Below, piece by piece: positions 58,953-64,000 of a DNA stretch of 64,000 nt. The stretch is from Glaciozyma antarctica PI12 (Eukaryota; Basidiomycota; Microbotryomycetes; Kriegeriales; Camptobasidiaceae). Below the pieces are notes generated by a model. That model made no database searches, was not told the DNA's origin, and saw only the letters and a list, made by a program, of their open reading frames with translations. Each line of letters begins with the position of its first letter. Position 1 is the stretch's first letter. Location of the stretch: contig KZ627152.1 of the NCBI GenBank assembly GCA_002917775.1, forward strand, positions 340,158 to 404,157, in the 5' to 3' direction. The position numbers and the translations under genes are program-made.

Positions 58953-59452
58953 CTAACAAGTGCAAGCGGCGCCCTTGCAGCTATCGCCACACTTGCAGCT
59001 CGAGCTCGTTCCACAGCAGCTCTTCTTCCCTCCGCAGCAGCTCTTGCTAGCCACAGTGCCGGACGCCGACTCGCCCTGGCAGGGGCAGGAGGCGCAGGTG
59101 CACTCTCCCTTGGGGCACGAGCAGCCGGAGCTCTTTCTGCGTTCGTAGATCCAGTCAGTGCCGTACCACCGGTTTAACAGGAGAAGACGAACCCCTCGGA
59201 AGCGGCACCGCACGCGCATCCGGTGGTCTTGTTGCAGCTGCAGCCCTGGCGGAACAAGCGCGTCAGATGTTGGCGCAGAGGCGTGCGGTGGGCGAGCCCA
59301 CCTGGAGATCACCAGCGGAGCAGGGAGTGCACTCGCACTTGGCGATAGAGCCGTCAGCTTGGGCAACGTCGGGGCATCCGCAGGCCTGTGAGATAGCGGG
59401 GGGTCAGCTGCGTTCGCCGTTCAGTGAGATCTGAGGCGAGACTCACAGGCAT
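58953..59452 (-). CDS. Metallothionein, 24 cysteines in about 108 residues
   Basis: Small metal-binding protein that buffers copper, zinc or cadmium in the cytosol. The start ATG 59452 sits in a 6-nt coding exon (ATG CCT) followed by a GTGAGT...CAG intron. The next exons give ACGCPDVAQADGSIAKCECT, PCSAGDLQ, GCSCNKTTGCACGAASEG and KSSGCSCPKGECTCASCPCQ. The last part is SKSCCGGKKSCCG, then SSCKCGDSCKGAACTC before the stop 58953-58955. Cys-x-Cys and Cys-Cys clusters dominate, aromatic residues are absent and Lys, Ser and Gly fill the gaps, as in metallothioneins. The metal cannot be told from sequence. It is divergently placed from SCT1. Confidence 0.9.
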
Positions 59453-59975
59453 TGTTGGTGATGAGTTGGTGGCGGGGTGGTGGTGGTAGTGGTGGTGCGG
59501 TTGTTGGGCGAGGAGAGTTTTTGAAGCGAGCGAGGTGTAGGAGAGAGAGAGAGGAGGGGAAGACTGCCGCACAAATAGCGCGGCTTCGCTCTTCTCGATG
59601 TCTCATCGTGTTCAGAATGTACGCAACATTTGTTACTGCTGGCAGCTGTGGAGTGTGTACATAGCGCTTGGTGACAGCTGCCATAAGCTCTGCAGAGCTC
59701 TCTCCCTCCGGACTCCGGACTCCGGCGAAGGCGCCCTGGTTATTTCTTGCCCCATCTCCGCCTTTCAGACTTGCTCTCGCCGGCTCTTCTAGCTACCCAG
59801 ATCAACGTGTTAAGAAGGCTTCTGAAACGACACGGAAGCCGGCAGGGAGAAGGGGAAATTAAGATCTTCGGCTCGAGACCGGCCCCGCCACAGCTTGCAC
59901 GCTCTCCGATTCAGTCCTTTCTTCATCCCCAACCGCCTCCCTAGGCAGTCACACAGGACGCCGTCGCCAGCAGGT
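59453..59975. promoter_or_regulatory. Divergent promoter region, metallothionein and SCT1
   Basis: The 523 bp lie between ATGs at 59452 (minus) and 59976 (plus). They include a short tandem CCGGACTCCGGACTCCGG at about 59708-59725. Metal-response elements were looked for by eye and none can be claimed. Confidence 0.5.
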
Positions 59976-62900
59976 ATGGATCCCTCGGTCGAGCAGGACG
60001 CTGCTCAGCCAGTCGCAGGCAAGCCGCAAGCCCAACAACTTCGAGTCCCCAACAGCGACGTTCTCCCCCCGATCTCTCCACGTCCAGGAACTCCTCTCCC
60101 TCGACCCAGTCACTCCTCTAGCAACCACACCACCCTTTTCCATCTCAACGACTTGCGTCCTACCGACCGCAACCGCTCAAGACGTTCAAGAAGGCGCCAC
60201 TCCCCTTCCCACCGCATCCCCTCCCACGTCCCCTACCGAGAGCCGCACTCCTCGCCACACCCACTTTGAGGATCGTCCCCGGTACACCTCCTCCGCACCG
60301 CTCAGTCGCGTCCCGTCGAGGTCCCACCCACGGCACGCGTCGACCTCGCGCAGCCCGGAACGGACGTACACCGCACCAACTTGGCATTCGACCAACCCTC
60401 GCCGCTCCCACTCTTCCTCCTCCCCTCCTCGCCCAACCGAACCCAGAGACCCTCCTCCGACCCTCGAGTCGACCGTTCAGGACCTCCGCACTCTCCTCAA
60501 GACCTTCCTAGTCGTCGTCCCGTCCTCCCTCCGCCGCCTTCGATTCCTCCTTCCCTCTCCCCTCATCCGCCTCGCCCGCGCCCTCATTCGCCGTATCGCC
60601 ATGGCTCTACACAAGCGTGGATCCCTCGCCTCCAACATGTTCTACGACCTCCTCGTCATGATGTGGAAGGCGATGATCAACCTCTTCTTTCGCGAGATCA
60701 GGAGTCGCGGAGCGTGGAAGGTGCCGAGGGAGGGAGAGGGAGCTGTTATCTTTGTCGTTGGTCCTCATCACAACCAGGTGCGTGCGCTCTCTCCGTGTGT
60801 ACGGGCGGGCGAGGCAGCTGGAGCTAACGGGACTCGTGTGCGCGTCACAGTTCCTCGATCCTCTCCTCCTCATGTCCGAGGTACGGCGCGAAGCAGGCAG
60901 GCGTATCTCGTTCCTCGTAGCGGAGAAGAGCATGCACCGTCGCTTCATCGGCCAGGCCGCCAAACTCATGCAGAGCAGTACGTTCCCCGTCCTTCCGCGG
61001 ACTCCATCCCCGCTGACCTCCTCTCAGTCCCCGTCGCACGCGCTCAGGATATGGCCAAGCCCGGCCATGGAACCATCACCCTCTCTGACGACGACCCTCT
61101 CATCGTTATCGGCGTCAACACCTCGTTCACCTCCGAGTTTGGCGCGCGCATGCAGATCATGCTCGCGCGAGGACTGGGGAACGCGACGGCCGAGGTCGTC
61201 GAAGTCCTCGACGACAACCGGCTTCGCATCAAGAAGGAGTTCAACAAGAAGGCGTCCGAGGGTCTTCGCAAGAAGCCCGAAGGCGTCTCGTTCAAGGTGC
61301 GCTCCCCATCCACTCTGCTCGACGCCTCGCTAACGCGACGACACACAGATCCTCCCCTACGTCGACCAAACGCGCATGTACAGCTCCGTCTACCAAAAGC
61401 TCAAGGAAGGCGGCTGTATCGGCATCTTCCCCGAAGGCGGTTCGCAAGACGGTACGGACGACCGTACCGACTCAAAGCCGGCGTCTCCATCATGGCTCTC
61501 GGCGCCCTTTCCTCGAATCCCTCCCTCCGTCTCCGCATCGTTCCCGTCGGCCTATCCTACTTCCACCCGCACCGATTCCGCTCGCGCGCCGTCGTCGAGT
61601 TTGGAAGCCCGATTGAGATCCCCCAGGAGTTTGTGCAGGACTTTGAGAAGGGGGGAGAGAAGAAGAGGGAGGCGATTGGGGGGATGATGGAGTTGGTTGT
61701 CGATGGACTCAAGAGCGTTACGGTGCGAGCGCCGGATTTCGAGACGTTGATGGTTCGTCCTCGCTTTTCGTTGCGGTTCGAGGGAGGGAGCTGACTGTGG
61801 TTTCGCAGCTCATTCAAGCGACGATGTATGGTTATCAGTCATCCTGGGCAGCATCTGACGCTCGGGCAGATCGTCGAGCTCAACAAGCGCTTCATCGCGG
61901 GGTACGAGGTCTACAAGGACGAGCCGAAGCTCAAGGAACTTTCGGCGCGCGTCAAGGAGTACAACACTCTCTTGCGGTACATGGGTCTCAAGGATCATCA
62001 GGTGCGTTCTTCGGTCGGCTCGTTTGGGAACGCACGAGCTGACCTCGCTACGCAGATCGAGCAAGTCAAGCGGCCGCTCTGGAGATCCCTGATCCTCCTT
62101 CTCTACCGATTCGGCCTGTTCAGCGCCTGGGGAGTCCTCGCCCTACCAGGCGTCGTCCTCAACGGTCCCATCTTCATCGCCGCCGGCATCATCAGTCGCC
62201 AGAAGGCCAAGGGTTCGTTCGGTCCTCGACATGGCGCGGACCTCGCTAACGCTTTTTCGCACGCAGAGGCTCTCGCGGCATCGACGGTCAAGATCAAGGG
62301 CAACGACGTCCTCGCCACCTGGAAAGTCCTCGTCGCTCTCGCTGGAGCTCCGGCGCTCTACAGCATCTACGCCGGGGGGGCTACCTACCTCGCGTTCAGG
62401 TACGACCTCCCGAGGAAGTACAAGATCTACGCACCTATCGCGACGATGGCGGGACTTCCTCTCATTGGCTATTCGGCGCTCAAGTTTGGCGAAGTCGGCA
62501 TGGACGTCTACAAGTGCGTCCCTTTCGTTCGAGTTTCGCGCGCCGTGAGCTGATGATCGACGCAGGTCTCTTCGACCTCTCTTCCTCTCCGTCGTTCCAG
62601 GCAACGAGAAGCAGCTCGACAAGCTTCGTACGATGCGCGCGTCGCTACAGCACGACATTTCAGTCGTCGTCAACGAGTTTGGGCCCCAGCTGTTCGAAGA
62701 CTTTAGGGAGACGCGCATCATTCCTCCGACGTCGGTACCGCCGCCGGTCATGCCAGCCATGTCAAGGAGGAGGTCGACGTACGGTCAAGGCGGGCAGGGG
62801 ACGTTCTTCAACCATCCTTTGAGTGCGTTCGCTTTCTCGTTTTGTGAGGGTGGGGCTGACGCGCTCAGCAGGTTGGGTCGACGAGTACCTCTTCGGCTGG

Positions 62901-63305
62901 TCATCACAGGCCAAAGCGAGCGCCCACGATTCGGACGGGCAAAGCGAAGGAGGCGCCACGCACTCAGGCTATGTCTCGGGCTACACCTCTGCCGACGAAC
63001 CCGATTACGACGAGGTGCGTTTCTTCTCTCCCTCTCCAGTGCATCGCTGAGTCCCGACGCAGGTCATCCACATTCTCTCGCGCGAGCAAGGCGGCGGCGA
63101 GACTCCCGCCACCGCCGCTTCCGAAACAGGCTCTCGCTACCGCCGCTCCGGACGTTCGCGTTCTCGCTCCCAGCTCGATCTTACTGCTCTCGACGCGGCC
63201 GTGGCGCGGGAGCAGACGACGAGCAAGGGGCTGGGAATGGCGATGAGTTCGGCGGTGGAGAACAAGTCGGCGGCGAAGAGGACGGCGGGGGAGGGGGAGG
63301 AGTGA
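59976..63305 (+). CDS. SCT1: Glycerol-3-phosphate/dihydroxyacetone-phosphate acyltransferase (Sct1/Gat type)
   Basis: ER enzyme for the first step of phosphatidate and triacylglycerol synthesis. The start is taken as ATG 59976 (MDPSVEQDAAQ). The low-complexity N-terminus changes frame before about 60262, after which FEDRPRYTSS leads into STVQDLRTLLKTFLVVVPSS and ATG 60601 (MALHKRGSLASNMFYDLLVM), an alternative start. Acyltransferase motifs are VVGPHHNQFLDPLLL (HX4D), ISFLVAEKSMHRRFIGQAAK and GGCIGIFPEGGSQD (motif III), with LRIVPVGLSYFHPHRFRSRA further on. The expected DRTDLLPLKAG segment after GGSQD is disrupted (see findings). Membrane spans follow (SLILLLYRFGLFSAWGVLAL; WKVLVALAGAPALYSIYAGG). 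The C-terminus is Ser/Arg-rich, ending AAKRTAGEGEE at TGA 63303-63305. Confidence 0.92.
61450..61469 (+). repeat. 8-bp inverted repeat with 4-nt loop inside the SCT1 acyltransferase motif
   Basis: CGGTACGG, loop ACGA, CCGTACCG forms a perfect hairpin exactly where the coding frame of the FPEGGSQD motif is lost. Confidence 0.8.
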
Positions 63306-64000
63306 GGGCTTGTGTTCTTGGTTTTCGGCTGTGTTTAGTTTAATCATTGATTGCAAGAAGTGGGTTGTAGCTGTTGTTTGGCAAGTTAGGCATGCTGCTG
63401 CTTGAGTTCTCTCTCGAGTGTTGTTCTCCCTGCCTTGCTCCACGCTCTGGAGAGCGAGGTGACTCAGGTTGATGCGGTTCCTTTTGTAACTTCAACGCTG
63501 GCTCACAAAATAAATTTCAAGCTTGGTAAAGCAGGCACCGAGAGGATCAGGGAAGGAGAGATTGAGCCTCTGGAGTCAAGAGAAGGGCCGGGTGAGGAAA
63601 TGTTGCGGGGACGGCAAAGAGGTTCGCGGCAATTCGCTTGGGATTGACTGCAAGGTTTTACGAGACGCAAGGAGAGTAAATCTGGGAGGTGAGCGAGCTC
63701 GACCGAGGGCCGAGGACCGAGATATCTGTGATGAAACTCCGGGGATGCCAGGATCGGTAGTCGAACCAAGTAAAGGTCCCTTGGCTCAGGTGAGTGTTTC
63801 TGAAAGTGTAGCGCTGTGTAGCACTGTAATTGAGTGAGAGTGTGGTCAGAGGTGGCAGCAGTCCTCAAGCTCACCGCACAGAGGTGAACCATGGTGTTGC
63901 GCGAAGGCAGACACCCACGATGGCACTGCAGGCAGTAGGGCAGAGACTTGGAACTGCTAAGCTCACAGTGAGCAGTACACGCCAAAGGTCACCAAGGAGA
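63306..64000. other. Non-genic end of window
   Basis: This 695-bp stretch after the SCT1 stop has no supported coding exon, tRNA or repeat. The longest open frame (63503-63985, minus) begins at a TTG and lacks the codon preference of the neighbours. Confidence 0.5.

Noticed and set aside
63740-63785. GGTTCGACTACC on the minus strand, resembling a tRNA T-loop
   Set aside because: No matching acceptor, D or anticodon stems could be folded around it.
63503-63985. 160-aa minus-strand open frame at the window end
   Set aside because: No ATG start, no recognisable motif and no codon preference like the neighbouring genes.

Overview
The window is GC-rich nuclear DNA from a basidiomycete. Almost every gene is cut by many short introns of about 50-80 nt, with GTGCGT, GTGAGT or GTACGT donors, GCTGAC or GCTAAC branch sites and CAG acceptors. 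This architecture, tight packing, 3-rd position C preference and a white-collar-2 photoreceptor partner fit a red yeast of the Sporidiobolales (Rhodotorula/Rhodosporidium type). The assignment is inference from style, not from a marker gene. No prokaryotic, plasmid, viral, CRISPR, rRNA or tRNA feature was seen.

Layout. 1-10.3 kb: 3' part of PI 4-kinase STT4 (+), a PABPN1-like RNA-binding protein (-) head to head with the ataxin-2 homologue PBP1 (+), then ceramide synthase LAG1 (+). 10.5-15 kb: 6-phosphogluconate dehydrogenase (+) and the mitochondrial tRNA t6A enzyme QRI7 (+). 15-22 kb: an unrecognised protein (-), a GRIP golgin (+), a PUB-domain protein (-) and glycine cleavage H protein (-). 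22-30 kb: a cysteine-rich type I membrane protein (+), endonuclease III NTG1 (-) and bifunctional PFK-2/FBPase-2 (-). 30-41 kb: an MFSD5-type transporter (+), a Zn2Cys6 regulator (-), a degenerate coding-like stretch (-), white collar-2 (+) and 3-hydroxyisobutyryl-CoA hydrolase (+). 41-54 kb: a low-complexity nuclear protein (-), a GH5 mannanase-like enzyme without a signal peptide (-), SIP5 (-), an ankyrin-MYND protein (+) and i-AAA protease YME1 (-). 54-63.3 kb: a large membrane protein joining an extended-SDR epimerase domain to an exostosin GT47 domain (-), a metallothionein (-) and glycerol-3-phosphate acyltransferase SCT1 (+). The last 0.7 kb shows no gene.

The genes are mostly unrelated housekeeping functions and do not form a cluster. 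Local links that may mean something are the divergent PABPN1/PBP1 pair (both poly(A)-tail biology), several mitochondrial genes (QRI7, GCV3, HIBCH, YME1), and lipid genes (STT4, LAG1, SCT1).

The most unusual observations are: an apparent AT-AC intron plus an 8-nt microexon in the STT4 activation loop; a 26-nt intron at 16003-16028; an epimerase-GT47 fusion; a GH5 enzyme with an N-myristoylation signature; a 3' splice site embedded in a CAG repeat in the ataxin-2 homologue; and several single-base frame breaks in G-rich stretches that may be assembly errors.
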